Below the pieces are notes generated by a model. That model made no database searches. It saw only the letters and a program-made list of their open reading frames with translations, and was not told where the DNA came from. Positions 26,192 through 34,687 of a stretch of 36,307 nucleotides of DNA are shown here, in pieces (position 1 is the stretch's first letter; every line of letters begins with the position of its first letter). The position numbers were made by a program, and so were the translations under genes. This stretch comes from Gammaproteobacteria bacterium (GTDB lineage: Bacteria; Pseudomonadota; Gammaproteobacteria; Pseudomonadales; Pseudohongiellaceae), in NCBI GenBank assembly GCA_030831125.1, contig JAURLQ010000009.1:1-36307 (forward strand), read 5' to 3'.

Positions 26192-27585
26192 TGCCTGAGT
26201 CGCTGCCACCTCTTTTCTATCTGCTGTTTGCGCTTCTTTTTATTGTTGTACTGGCATGCTTGTTCCTGCTCATGCGCGGGACCAGTGCGCAGGGAGAAGA
26301 GGGCAGTGCAGTTGACAAGGCTATTCTGGAGGAAAGGCTGTCAGGCAGGGACAGGGAACTCAGACAGGCAGGTCAGAATCTGGAGGCACTGCAACAGCAG
26401 TTGCAGCATTCCCGTGAGGAAAATCTTGGCCTGAAAGAGCAATTGTCCCGTCAGGAAACACTGTTGCAGCAGCAACATCAACAGTTTGAAGAAAAACTGC
26501 AGTTCCTGCAGAATGCTGAAGAAAGGCTCAAGCTCCAGTTCCAGAGTCTGGCAGAAAGCATTCTTGAACAGAAAGGTCGTAATTTCAGTGAAAGCAGCCA
26601 GAAGCAACTGCAGGATCTGCTCAAGCCCCTTGGAGAAAAAATCCAGCTGTTCGAGAAAAAAGTTGAAGAAACCTATGACAAGGAGTCAAAGCAGCGCTTT
26701 GCGCTTGAAAAGGAAATTCGTTCACTTCTTGAAATCAACAACCGCATCAGTATCGAAGCAGACAACCTGACCAAGGCTCTCAAAGGTGACAGCAAGGTGC
26801 AGGGGAACTGGGGTGAGATCATCCTGGAGCGTGTGCTGGAAAAATCAGGTCTGCAAAAAGGACGTGAATACGAGGTGCAGGTAAGTCTCAAGGATGAAAG
26901 TGGCTCACGCAGTCAGCCGGATGTCATTGTGCATCTGCCTGAAGGGAAGGATGTCATCATCGATTCAAAAGTGTCCCTCAAGGATTACGAGGCCCACTAT
27001 TCTGCGGCAGATGAGCCGGCACGAGAGCTGCATCTGAAACAGCATATTCGATCGATCAGGAATCACATCAGTGAACTTTCAGGCAAGAATTACCAGCAGC
27101 TCAAGGGTATTACGAGCCTTGATTTTGTATTGTTGTTCATCCCTGTCGAGCCCGCATTCACCCTTGCCCTGCAGCATGATGATGCACTGTTCGGAGATGC
27201 CTTCGCGAGCAACATCATTCTGGTCGGTCCTTCAACGCTGCTGGCGACTCTCCGGACAATCCAGAGCCTGTGGCGTATAGAACACCAGAACAAGAATGCC
27301 ATGCAGATCGCTGAAAATGCCGGCAAGCTATATGACCAGTTTGTGGCATTTACACGAGATCTGGACAAGGTGGGGGAGCATCTGGACAAGGGTCATCTGG
27401 CCTGGGAAGAGGCATGCAAGCGTCTTTCAACCGGCCGTGGCAATCTGGTTCGACGCGCAGAGAATATCCGCAAACTTGGAGCCAAGGCTGCCAGGCAGTT
27501 GGGTGAAAACTGGTTGGAAGATGATGAGTTGCTGGAAGATCAGTCGGATGATGAAAGCGCTGATGGCGATAACACCAATGAATGA
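26191..27585 (+). CDS. rmuC: DNA recombination protein RmuC
   Basis: Membrane-anchored protein that limits inversions at short inverted repeats; the exact nuclease activity is unproven. The 464 residues have one N-terminal membrane helix (about 5-27), a long coiled coil (about 45-135) rich in Gln/Glu/Leu, and the RmuC domain (about 150-420) with a PD-(D/E)XK-like core: GNWGEIILERVLEKSGL, SQPDVIVHLPEGKDVIIDSKVSLKDYEAH. The C-terminal tail is acidic. The start overlaps purC and the end overlaps miaE by 8 bp, so purC-rmuC-miaE are co-transcribed. Confidence 0.93.
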   Translation: MPESLPPLFYLLFALLFIVVLACLFLLMRGTSAQGEEGSAVDKAILEERLSGRDRELRQAGQNLEALQQQLQHSREENLGLKEQLSRQETLLQQQHQQFEEKLQFLQNAEERLKLQFQSLAESILEQKGRNFSESSQKQLQDLLKPLGEKIQLFEKKVEETYDKESKQRFALEKEIRSLLEINNRISIEADNLTKALKGDSKVQGNWGEIILERVLEKSGLQKGREYEVQVSLKDESGSRSQPDVIVHLPEGKDVIIDSKVSLKDYEAHYSAADEPARELHLKQHIRSIRNHISELSGKNYQQLKGITSLDFVLLFIPVEPAFTLALQHDDALFGDAFASNIILVGPSTLLATLRTIQSLWRIEHQNKNAMQIAENAGKLYDQFVAFTRDLDKVGEHLDKGHLAWEEACKRLSTGRGNLVRRAENIRKLGAKAARQLGENWLEDDELLEDQSDDESADGDNTNE

Positions 27586-28183
27586 CCTCTCCCATGTTCT
27601 GGATTTTCTGCCGTGCAGGACGCCCGCCAGATGGATCGAGGCGGCACTGCAGAATCCCGAGATACTACTGATTGATCATGCCAACTGTGAGAAAAAAGCT
27701 GCCTCAACAGCAATGAATCTGATGTACAGGTATGTCAACAAAAGTGAACTGCTGAAGAAAATGTCACAACTGGCAAGGGAAGAGCTCCTTCATTTTGAGC
27801 AGGTGGTCAGTCTGATGCAGGAACGGGGTATAGACTATATTCATCTCGGACCTGCCCGTTATGCAGGAGCCCTGCATAAAATGGTGAGAACCCATGAGCC
27901 TGCCCGGCTTGCAGATATCCTCATTATTGGCGCATTCGTGGAGGCAAGATCCTGTGAGCGTTTCGCAGCACTTGCTCCGCATCTGGATGAAGATCTGCAG
28001 AAATTCTACCAGTCGCTGCTGCGATCGGAATCAAGACATTTCGAGGATTATCTGTCCCTGGCCCGTTTGTACAGCGATGAAGATATCGACAGTCGCATAG
28101 GTCAATTTTCCATGCTGGAAAAAACCCTTGTCTGTGAGCAGGATGATGAGTTCAGGTTTCACAGTGGTGTACCTGTGTCCTGA
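27578..28183 (+). CDS. miaE: tRNA-(ms2io6A) hydroxylase MiaE
   Basis: Non-haem di-iron monooxygenase that hydroxylates ms2i6A37 of tRNAs reading U-initial codons, in an oxygen-dependent step. The 201 residues form a ferritin-like helical bundle. Likely iron ligands are in LLIDHANCEKKAA, REELLHFEQV (ExxH), EARSCERF and SESRHFEDY (ExxH). I chose the ATG at 27578, which overlaps the rmuC stop by 8 bp; further ATGs lie 12-30 nt upstream in the same frame. MiaE occurs in Salmonella and Pseudomonas but not E. coli. Its activity requires miaA and miaB elsewhere. Confidence 0.9.
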   Translation: MNDLSHVLDFLPCRTPARWIEAALQNPEILLIDHANCEKKAASTAMNLMYRYVNKSELLKKMSQLAREELLHFEQVVSLMQERGIDYIHLGPARYAGALHKMVRTHEPARLADILIIGAFVEARSCERFAALAPHLDEDLQKFYQSLLRSESRHFEDYLSLARLYSDEDIDSRIGQFSMLEKTLVCEQDDEFRFHSGVPVS

Positions 28184-28239
28184 AGCGCTGAATTTCCGAG
28201 AACCGGCAGCTAACATTGTGGCATGGCAAAGTTGCCCTG

Positions 28240-28773
28240 CTATCTGATACAGCTTGAAGGTCGTGCCAGGGTGTTGCCGAGTTTTTCTTCCAGCTCGTCA
28301 AGTTGTCTGCAACTTATACCCTCATTTCCCTGCAGGGAAACAAAACGCAGAATCGGCATGCCACTCAGAATGCCGATGTTGCCTAGATCGTTGTTCCTGA
28401 TGCCCAGCACTCTCAGGTTACGCAGACTGCCGAGGGGGGCAAGGTTGGAGACATTGTTGTCGCTCACATCCAGCTGTTCCAGTGCCGCAAGGACGTCTAT
28501 ACCCTCCAGATTTTGTATGCCTGCACCGGGGCAGGCCAACAGCGTAATATCGGCAAGTTGGAGGGAGACATTAACGGATATGAGCTGGTTAACACAGGCC
28601 TGCAAAGCAGCATCACTGAAAATCCGGCTCTCCTCAGTAACAGTGGGATCGTAAATGACATTGTCATTGAAGGTGATACGGTAGGGACTGCTGTTGCAAC
28701 CTGTCAGCACTACCAGGAATATCAGGTGCTGCATGTACAACCGGTATTGATTTATTTTCATGAAAAGGGTCAT
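28240..28773 (-). CDS. Leucine-rich-repeat lipoprotein of unknown function
   Basis: I do not recognise this as a named gene. The 177 residues begin with a lipoprotein signal (hydrophobic 17-24, box LTGC with Cys26). An N-terminal part of about 55 residues follows, then about three to four SDS22/internalin-like repeats: LEGIDVLAALEQLDVSDN, VSNLAPLGSLRNLRVLGIRNN, and LGNIGILSGMPILRFVSLQGN. It has no membrane anchor besides the lipid and is probably on the periplasmic face of the outer membrane. I chose the ATG at 28773 (GGGA nearby); 28809, 28761 and 28734 are alternatives. It faces miaE tail to tail and diverges from the FKBP gene. A role in protein-protein contact is inference. Confidence 0.7.
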   Translation of the reverse strand: MTLFMKINQYRLYMQHLIFLVVLTGCNSSPYRITFNDNVIYDPTVTEESRIFSDAALQACVNQLISVNVSLQLADITLLACPGAGIQNLEGIDVLAALEQLDVSDNNVSNLAPLGSLRNLRVLGIRNNDLGNIGILSGMPILRFVSLQGNEGISCRQLDELEEKLGNTLARPSSCIR

Positions 28774-28976
28774 TTTTCCCGCTGGATACTGGTCTGCACT
28801 GGTAAGCATAGTGCTGGTAGAGTGGAGTTTTGTCCAGTCCGCTCCAGTGGCATTTGGGGGCCGGTACTAGTAGTATGCGCCCCTTGTTTGCCCGGGTTGA
28901 CCCCCCGGAATCTACATGGCTAAAAACACGTGCGGTCCCTGGTCCGAACCTGCACTGCCGAATACAGGAATCTTAT

Positions 28977-29678
28977 ATGAAAAATGCACTTACCAAGTCA
29001 GTCCGCAGTGTAATGCCCCTGATTGTGGGTTCACTGTTTGTCCTGCCGGTTCTGGCACAGGACCTCAGCAGTGCCGAACAAAGAGCAGGTTACAGCATAG
29101 GTGTCAATATTGGTGCAAACCTTGTCGGACAGGGCCTGATGGAAGATCTTGACATGGCAGCACTGGTGATGGGCATCCAGGATGCCGTATCCGGTGAACT
29201 GAAACTGGAAGAAAGCGAACTGATGGCAGCCATCCAGGAGTTCAGCATGCTGCAGCAGCAGAAAGTTCAGCAGGCCATTGAAGCCTTCGCCCAGCAAGGA
29301 CGTGATTTTCTGGCCAGCAATGCTACCCAGCCAGGCATAATGACCACCGCATCAGGTTTGCAATATCAGGTTGTTACCAGTGCAGGTGACAGTAGTTCAC
29401 CAATGCCATCTGAAAGCGACACGGTAAGTGTCCACTACGAAGGCACCCTGATTGATGGTACCGTTTTCGACAGTTCAATCCAGAGAGGCGAGCCTGCTAC
29501 ATTTCCGCTCAATGGCGTTATTCCCGGCTGGACGGAAGGCTTGCAGTTGATGAAAGTGGGTGACAAATTCCGTTTCTTCGTGCCTTCTGATCTGGCTTAT
29601 GGCCCTTCAGGTGCAGGTGATGCAATTCCACCCAATGCCGTACTGATTTTTGATGTGGAACTGCTCGAAATCCAGTAA
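28977..29678 (+). CDS. Periplasmic FKBP-type peptidyl-prolyl isomerase (FkpA/Mip-like)
   Basis: The 233-residue protein has a signal peptide (about 1-25, ending PVLA), an N-terminal helical dimerisation domain (about 28-110: AEQRAGYSIGVNIGANL... ending QQGRDFLASNA) and a C-terminal FKBP domain (about 120-233) with VSVHYEGTLIDGTVFDSS, VIPGWTEGLQLMKVGDKFRFFVPSDLAYG and the terminal FDVELLEI. This architecture is that of FkpA, FklB and Mip; the signal peptide favours a periplasmic folding role. AGGAA lies 7 nt before the ATG. The M18 aminopeptidase gene follows after 9 bp. Confidence 0.9.
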   Translation: MKNALTKSVRSVMPLIVGSLFVLPVLAQDLSSAEQRAGYSIGVNIGANLVGQGLMEDLDMAALVMGIQDAVSGELKLEESELMAAIQEFSMLQQQKVQQAIEAFAQQGRDFLASNATQPGIMTTASGLQYQVVTSAGDSSSPMPSESDTVSVHYEGTLIDGTVFDSSIQRGEPATFPLNGVIPGWTEGLQLMKVGDKFRFFVPSDLAYGPSGAGDAIPPNAVLIFDVELLEIQ

Positions 29679-29687
29679 CAATAGCGT

Positions 29688-30992
29688 ATGAACCCTGTGG
29701 CACCGGATCGCGCGCTTTGCGATTTCATCGCTGAAGCACCTTCACCCTTCCATGCAGTCGCCGTCATGGCGACACTTCTGGAAGAGGCCGGATTCAGTCG
29801 GCTGGATGAAGGTGCTGCATGGTCCCTGAAAAACGGAGGCTGCTACTATCTCACCCGCAATGATTCATCGATCATTGCCATGCGTCTTGGTGATGAGCCG
29901 CTCCCCGAAAGCGGCATTGCCATGGTTGGCGCGCATACCGACAGTCCCTGCCTGAAAATAAAGCCAAGACCGGAACTGTTTCGTCATGGTTATCTTCAGT
30001 TGGGCGTAGAAGTATACGGTGGGGCACTGCTGAATCCCTGGTTTGACCGGGATCTTTCACTGGCGGGCCGCGTTAACTACGAGGACAGCAATGGAAAGCT
30101 GCAGCAGTGCCTGCTGGACTTCAAAAGACCCCTTGCTGTTATTCCAAGTCTTGCAATACATCTTGACCGCGAAGTAAATCTCAAACGCAGCATCAATGCC
30201 CAGACAGATTTACCACCACTGTTGATGCAGACTTCAGACAACAGAACTGAATTCAGACAGATTCTGGCCGATGAAACAAGAACCCGGAATCCTCAGGCAA
30301 ATGTCGGCAGAGTGCTCGATTATGAGCTTTGTCTTTATGACTGTAATCGTCCCGCACTGGTCGGTTTCAATGAAGAATTCATTGCTGCAGCCAGACTGGA
30401 CAACCTGTTGAGCTGCTTTGCCGGCTTGCAGAGTCTGCTTCAAGCCAGGGGAAGCAAGACCTGTCTGCTGGTATGCAATGACCATGAAGAAGTAGGCAGT
30501 GCATCAGCCTCAGGTGCTTCCGGACCGTTTCTGGAATCGGTGTTGTTGCGACTGAATGAAAAATGCAACGGGGGCAGTGAAGAAGACTATCGTCGTATGC
30601 TGAGCCGCTCATTGATGATTTCAACGGACAATGCCCATGGTATTCATCCCAATTTTCCCGACAAGCATGACAGCAGGCATGGGCCACTGCTCAATGGTGG
30701 GCCTGTCCTGAAATTCAATACCAATCAGCGCTATGCCACCAATAGTGATACCAGCGCTCGTTTCAGGCAGTTGTGCAAGTCCGTTGATGTGCCTCTCCAG
30801 GATTTTGTTGTCCGCAGTGATATGGGTTGTGGCAGTACTATCGGACCACTGGTTGCTGCAGCATTGGGCATTGCTGTGCTGGATCTGGGTGTACCTACCT
30901 TTGCAATGCACTCTATACGTGAACTGGCAGGCAGCAGGGATATCGAATACTTGTGCAGGGCGCTCACCACTTTCTACAGCGCAGGTTGCTGA
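29688..30992 (+). CDS. apeB: M18 family aminopeptidase
   Basis: Cytosolic di-zinc aminopeptidase preferring acidic N-terminal residues in characterised relatives. The 434 residues match the family (about 430). Metal-ligand motifs are visible: [13 protein letters not shown] near residues 82-94, a central [36 protein letters not shown], and the C-terminal FAMHSIRE histidine. The ATG at 29688 gives [24 protein letters not shown], the standard N-terminus. It is 9 bp downstream of the FKBP gene and converges with mnmC with 6 bp between stops. No signal peptide is present. Confidence 0.92.
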   Translation: MNPVAPDRALCDFIAEAPSPFHAVAVMATLLEEAGFSRLDEGAAWSLKNGGCYYLTRNDSSIIAMRLGDEPLPESGIAMVGAHTDSPCLKIKPRPELFRHGYLQLGVEVYGGALLNPWFDRDLSLAGRVNYEDSNGKLQQCLLDFKRPLAVIPSLAIHLDREVNLKRSINAQTDLPPLLMQTSDNRTEFRQILADETRTRNPQANVGRVLDYELCLYDCNRPALVGFNEEFIAAARLDNLLSCFAGLQSLLQARGSKTCLLVCNDHEEVGSASASGASGPFLESVLLRLNEKCNGGSEEDYRRMLSRSLMISTDNAHGIHPNFPDKHDSRHGPLLNGGPVLKFNTNQRYATNSDTSARFRQLCKSVDVPLQDFVVRSDMGCGSTIGPLVAAALGIAVLDLGVPTFAMHSIRELAGSRDIEYLCRALTTFYSAGC

Positions 30993-30998
30993 AACACT

Positions 30999-32864
30999 TC
31001 ATTGCGGATATCTGGAGGGATTCAGCATTTGCGCATGCAGTTTGTTCATCGGCGGCGGCGTGCCTGTGATAAGGCTGGCGAGCAGTGCTGCAGCAAAAGG
31101 CGTCCGTGTCAGGCCATGCGAGCCATGACCAATGTTCAGGAACAAGCCCGGATATTGCGCCAGTTCACCAGTCAATGGCAGGCGATCAGGTGTAATACAT
31201 CGTGTACCTGAACGCTGCATCAACAGGGTTTGATTTTCCAGGGAGTCTGCAAGTAGCGGGCTCATTGCTGCCAACTTTTCCAGATGCCAAACCCTGCGTG
31301 ATTCCTTCCCTTCACCGGAATGATCTCCGAGGAAATAACTGCCGCCAGTACTCTGGAGTCCATTTGAAGCAGGTACAAGATAACTCTGGCCACAGACTAC
31401 TGTCCTGAGCCTGGTTGCATCAGCGCCTGCAGCATATACATCCACCTGGCCCCGGTTACTGATCACCGGCAGATGCCTTGTTTGCCTGAAAAAATGGACA
31501 TCTGCGCTGTTGCAAAGCACTACCCGGTTGAAACCTGTTGTGGAAGTTCCTGAAGCAGACTTCACTTCAAGCTGCCATTGTGTGTTGTCCTTTTCCATGT
31601 TGAGCACCTGCTGCCCACGCATGACAGTGATAAGAGGATGGTCCAGATAGAACCTGCACAGTGCGGGTGGTGATATCCAGCCTGAATCGGGAAAAAACAG
31701 CGCACTGGTCAACACTTTCACACCGGCAATACTGCTTGCTTCTTCTGGACTGAGCAGCTGCATCAGTGGATCTGCGTACTGCTGCTGCTGCAATATTTCC
31801 CTGAAACGCTTTGCCTGGTTTTCATCATGGGCAAGTTGCAGATGTCCGCAAGCTTGCCAGTCCAGCCCTTTTGATGCTGCCAGTGACCGGTAAAAACATG
31901 AAGCATGCAGAAAGGCTTGCAGGTTGAAGTGATGGTCAGGAGCCAGGCTTTTTACTGGTCTGAAATGCAGAATACCCTGTGGATTACCAGAACCGTGTGC
32001 AGCAATTTCCTGTTCTTTTTCGAGCACTGTCACCGGGACACCGCTGCAGGCCAGTGCATAGGCAGTGCTGCAACCTGCAAGGCCACCGCCGACAACACAA
32101 ACCGCTTCATTTTTCGGCAGGGGAGACCTTTCAATTGTGGTTCTGTATCCGGCTATCAGCATTTCCTTTTTGCTGGCAAAACCCGGCACTTTTTCCACAG
32201 AAAATCCGGCTTCGAGTAGCCCCTGCCTGATACTCCCGGCAACTGAATAGGTGGCCAGCGTGGTGTTGTTGTCACTGAGCGCTGCTAGACTTCGGAACAG
32301 GGCTGTATTCCAAAGACCGGGGTTGAGTCTGGGTGCGAAGCCGTCCAGAAACCAGGCATCAACCCTGAAGCCGGTAATCCCGTTGAGCGCATTGAACATT
32401 GGCAGCGCATCTCCCAACAGCAGTGTCAACAATACACGGTGTTTACCCAGCGTCAGCTGGAACTGCTGGACACCCGCAGTATGTCCCGAGTATTGCAACA
32501 GCAGCAGTTTGCTCCATTCCCCCAGCTGAGGAAATCCGGCATGCCAGCGTTCCATGTCTTCCCTGCTTACCGGATGCAGTTCACAACTGACATAGTGCAA
32601 TGTTGCATCGCCAGCAGTTGTTGAAGCCCAAAGCCTGCAGGCGTTGAGGAAATTAAGCCCTGTGCCGAATCCAGTTTCACCGATGATGAAATGGGCAGCG
32701 GACAAGGAACGCCATCGTGTTTGCAGCTGGTTGCCGTCGAGGAAGACATGTGTACTTTCTCCCAGAGCATCTGCACGGGAAAAATAGATGTCACCGTAGT
32801 CCAGTGAGCAGGGCAGTCCCTGTGCATCCCATTGCAGCGATGCCTGTTGTATACGGCTGGTCAA
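30999..32864 (-). CDS. mnmC: Bifunctional tRNA 5-methylaminomethyl-2-thiouridine enzyme MnmC
   Basis: Completes mnm5s2U34 in tRNA-Lys/Glu/Gln: the FAD domain removes the carboxymethyl group from cmnm5U, and the SAM domain methylates the product. In the 621 residues, the N-terminal methyltransferase (about 1-240) has GETGFGTGLNFL (62-73) and WFLDGFAPRLNPGLW (171-185). The C-terminal oxidase (about 253-621) has the dinucleotide motif VGGGLAGCSTA (258-268), GNPQGILHFRP and a terminal GHGSHGLTRTPFAA loop. Both domains are intact. The start is TTG at 32864, with AGGA 7 nt upstream; the next upstream in-frame ATG is cut off by a stop. The tRNA-Lys(UUU) substrate is encoded 12 kb away in this window. 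Confidence 0.95.
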   Translation of the reverse strand: MTSRIQQASLQWDAQGLPCSLDYGDIYFSRADALGESTHVFLDGNQLQTRWRSLSAAHFIIGETGFGTGLNFLNACRLWASTTAGDATLHYVSCELHPVSREDMERWHAGFPQLGEWSKLLLLQYSGHTAGVQQFQLTLGKHRVLLTLLLGDALPMFNALNGITGFRVDAWFLDGFAPRLNPGLWNTALFRSLAALSDNNTTLATYSVAGSIRQGLLEAGFSVEKVPGFASKKEMLIAGYRTTIERSPLPKNEAVCVVGGGLAGCSTAYALACSGVPVTVLEKEQEIAAHGSGNPQGILHFRPVKSLAPDHHFNLQAFLHASCFYRSLAASKGLDWQACGHLQLAHDENQAKRFREILQQQQYADPLMQLLSPEEASSIAGVKVLTSALFFPDSGWISPPALCRFYLDHPLITVMRGQQVLNMEKDNTQWQLEVKSASGTSTTGFNRVVLCNSADVHFFRQTRHLPVISNRGQVDVYAAGADATRLRTVVCGQSYLVPASNGLQSTGGSYFLGDHSGEGKESRRVWHLEKLAAMSPLLADSLENQTLLMQRSGTRCITPDRLPLTGELAQYPGLFLNIGHGSHGLTRTPFAAALLASLITGTPPPMNKLHAQMLNPSRYPQ

Positions 32865-33292
32865 ATCAGGTCCTGGTCATGAAGTGGCTAAATCAAGGTT
32901 TTATTCAGCATGCTGATGTCAACTTTTTCAGTTATGGGGCGTTAACAGCAACAGGCATGTCAGGCAAGGCTGCATAGTTTACATGAGTCCGGGCCAGGTG
33001 CATGCCAATGATCAAAACAGGTAGCTGGTCAGTTTGAATTATTCGATATCAGTGGTAATTGTGGAGTCCTCTGGTTGACACTTCGACACGCCGTAAACCC
33101 GGTTCAGCCATTCGGTATAGCCGAATGTCGCTATACCTCACGCAAAGCTTTGCTTTGCATACGTTCGGCTCTGCCCATGGGGGCTCGACTGCGGCTCCCT
33201 GCCGCAGACGGTCTCAGTTTCAACCAGAGTACTCCGCTGTCAAACCCTGCTGAATATTCAAACAGCCGAGCTACCACGACAGGAGATTCCGT
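32865..33292. other. 428-bp intergenic region between mnmC and the lipoprotein gene
   Basis: No credible protein gene. It holds a perfect 12-bp palindrome TCAGCATGCTGA at 32905-32916, flanked on the minus strand by a consensus -35 hexamer TTGACA (32922-32917) but without a matching -10, and the dense inverted-repeat cluster at 33109-33207. The end carries the ribosome site (AGGAG) of the downstream lipoprotein gene. Confidence 0.6.
33109..33207. repeat. Cluster of interlocking inverted repeats
   Basis: Within 99 bp there are several perfect stems: CATTCGG/CCGAATG (33109-33115 with 33121-33127), GGTATAG/CTATACC (33114-33120 with 33131-33137), AGCCGAA/TTCGGCT (33119-33125 with 33164-33170), GCAAAG/CTTTGC (33142-33147 with 33153-33158) and CTGCGGC/GCCGCAG (33189-33195 with 33201-33207). 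The first three share bases and exclude one another. It could be an extragenic palindromic repeat, a structured RNA or a regulatory leader. Confidence 0.6.
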
Positions 33293-33676
33293 ATGCGTGC
33301 CCCTATGACACTTACCATCGTTACTGCCATTGTGTTCGGACTTTGCGCTTGTGCAGGTGTGGAAAAACTGACCGGTCGTGAGCCGATTATCGATATGGCC
33401 GGTGTAGACCCTGAAGCATTGGAGCAGGATATGGCAGAATGTGAAGTCTATGCCGATCAGGTCGAAGTGGCACGGCAGACTGCAGCCGGCGCTGCCACGG
33501 GTGCGGTGGTTGGCGGTGTAGTGGGCGCTGTATTCGGCAATGGTGAAACTGCAGCACGGACTGCTGGCGTAGGTGCAACCACAGGAGGCGTTTCCGGCGC
33601 TGGCGGAGCACTGGCTGAACGTCGTATGGTTATCAGGAACTGCCTGGTTGGAAGAGGTTACAGAGTACTCAACTGA
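33293..33676 (+). CDS. Glycine-zipper lipoprotein
   Basis: Small envelope protein of 127 residues. The signal ends in a lipobox LCAC with lipidated Cys20. After a 50-residue acidic stretch comes a glycine-zipper region (about 62-103: AAGAATGAVVGGVVGAVFGNG... TTGGVSGAGGA), the pattern of SlyB/17-kDa-antigen/YMGG-type outer-membrane lipoproteins. It ends with RNCLVGRGYRVLN, where the second Cys (about 118) may pair with the Cys at about 48. AGGAG lies 8 nt before the ATG. Function is unknown; such proteins associate with the outer membrane. The following gene probably starts inside its 3' end. Confidence 0.8.
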   Translation: MRAPMTLTIVTAIVFGLCACAGVEKLTGREPIIDMAGVDPEALEQDMAECEVYADQVEVARQTAAGAATGAVVGGVVGAVFGNGETAARTAGVGATTGGVSGAGGALAERRMVIRNCLVGRGYRVLN

Positions 33677-34583
33677 TATTCCTGTTCAGCCCGTGAATAC
33701 GGGCTGGATCAATCCCTTTGGGGTTTCAGTTTCCATTCTCAGGGCCGATCTGGTCGATGCTGAAATCAGTGGCAACAAATATTTCAAACTGCTGCCCAAC
33801 CTGCAGGCAGCCAGATCAGGCGCCTACAGCACCCTGCTAAGTTTTGGCGGATACTGGTCTAACCATCTGCATGCTCTGGCTGCTGCAGGACACAGATTCG
33901 GCTTCAATACCGTGGGCATCATCAGGGGTGAAGAGCCAGCTTTTCTCAATCCCTGCCTGACTGAGGCAAGGGCCTGGGGCATGGAGCTGGAATTCGTTTC
34001 CCGTGCCCGATACCGCAGAAGAAATTATGCAGACTATCAGGAGTATCTCGCTGGCCGGTACAGTAACTGTATGGTCATTCCTGAAGGAGGGGCCAATCTG
34101 CATGGCATACAAGGCTGCCAGAAACTGGTTAGAGCCGGGCTCGAAGGTGACTTCAGTCATCTCTTGTTGGCTTGTGGTACAGGTACGACCCTCTGCGGAT
34201 TGATTACAGCTACCTCCCTGCCTGTAACGGGTATACAGGCCCTCAAGGGAAAGGGATATCTGCAAGCTGCAGCAGAAGATCTGCTTGCTCGACACAGGCT
34301 GACGGTGAGATCTGAAAAATGGGAAGTACTGGATGATTTTCACAGGGGTGGTTTTGCAAAAGCAGATAAGCAACTGCTCAATTTTATCGATGACTTCCAG
34401 GCCGAAACCGGTATTCCACTGGAACCTGTCTATTCGGGTAAACTTTTCATGGCCCTGCAAAGTCTGCTTGAATCCGGATATTACCCGGCAGGAAGCAGAG
34501 TACTGGTGATTCACGGTGGTGGGCTTCAGGGGCTAAGGGGCTGGGAACGCGGAAGTGATTATTCTGATTCTTCAGAAAGTTAA
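33648..34583 (+). CDS. PLP-dependent ACC-deaminase/D-cysteine desulfhydrase family enzyme
   Basis: Fold-type II PLP enzyme related to 1-aminocyclopropane-1-carboxylate deaminase and D-cysteine desulfhydrase. From the chosen start it has 311 residues. SGNKYFKL gives the Schiff-base lysine at Lys44. SFGGYWSNHLHALAAAG is the substrate/PLP-ring segment, and ACGTGTTLCGL binds the PLP phosphate. Substrate cannot be assigned; D-cysteine or other D-amino acids are as likely as ACC. The start is uncertain. I chose TTG 33648 because AGGAA sits 8 nt before it and the PVQPV segment typical of the N-terminus is kept; it overlaps the lipoprotein gene by 29 bp. A GTG at 33693 avoids the overlap but lacks a ribosome site. 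Confidence 0.8.
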   Translation: MEEVTEYSTDIPVQPVNTGWINPFGVSVSILRADLVDAEISGNKYFKLLPNLQAARSGAYSTLLSFGGYWSNHLHALAAAGHRFGFNTVGIIRGEEPAFLNPCLTEARAWGMELEFVSRARYRRRNYADYQEYLAGRYSNCMVIPEGGANLHGIQGCQKLVRAGLEGDFSHLLLACGTGTTLCGLITATSLPVTGIQALKGKGYLQAAAEDLLARHRLTVRSEKWEVLDDFHRGGFAKADKQLLNFIDDFQAETGIPLEPVYSGKLFMALQSLLESGYYPAGSRVLVIHGGGLQGLRGWERGSDYSDSSES

Positions 34584-34653
34584 ATACTTGAAAGACATGA
34601 AATTGCGCCTGCATTTCTGAAGATTCTGCATCCCCATAAGTACGATTGTCACA

Positions 34654-34662
34654 TGCTATACT
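34654..34662 (+). promoter_or_regulatory. Predicted extended -10 promoter for nadK
   Basis: TGCTATACT (TGn plus TATACT) lies 25 bp before the nadK ATG, in a 104-bp gap after the PLP-enzyme gene. There is no good -35, which an extended -10 does not strictly need. Confidence 0.45.
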
Positions 34663-34687
34663 GCGACTTTTCCCGCAGACTTGTGGC

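Noticed and set aside
32905-32922. TTGACA plus the 12-bp palindrome TCAGCATGCTGA as the mnmC promoter
   Set aside because: No -10-like hexamer occurs at 16-18 bp, so a promoter cannot be supported; it is recorded only in the intergenic entry.
33837-34514. Minus-strand frame of 225 codons opposite the PLP-enzyme gene
   Set aside because: It is a shadow of a gene with clear PLP-enzyme motifs.
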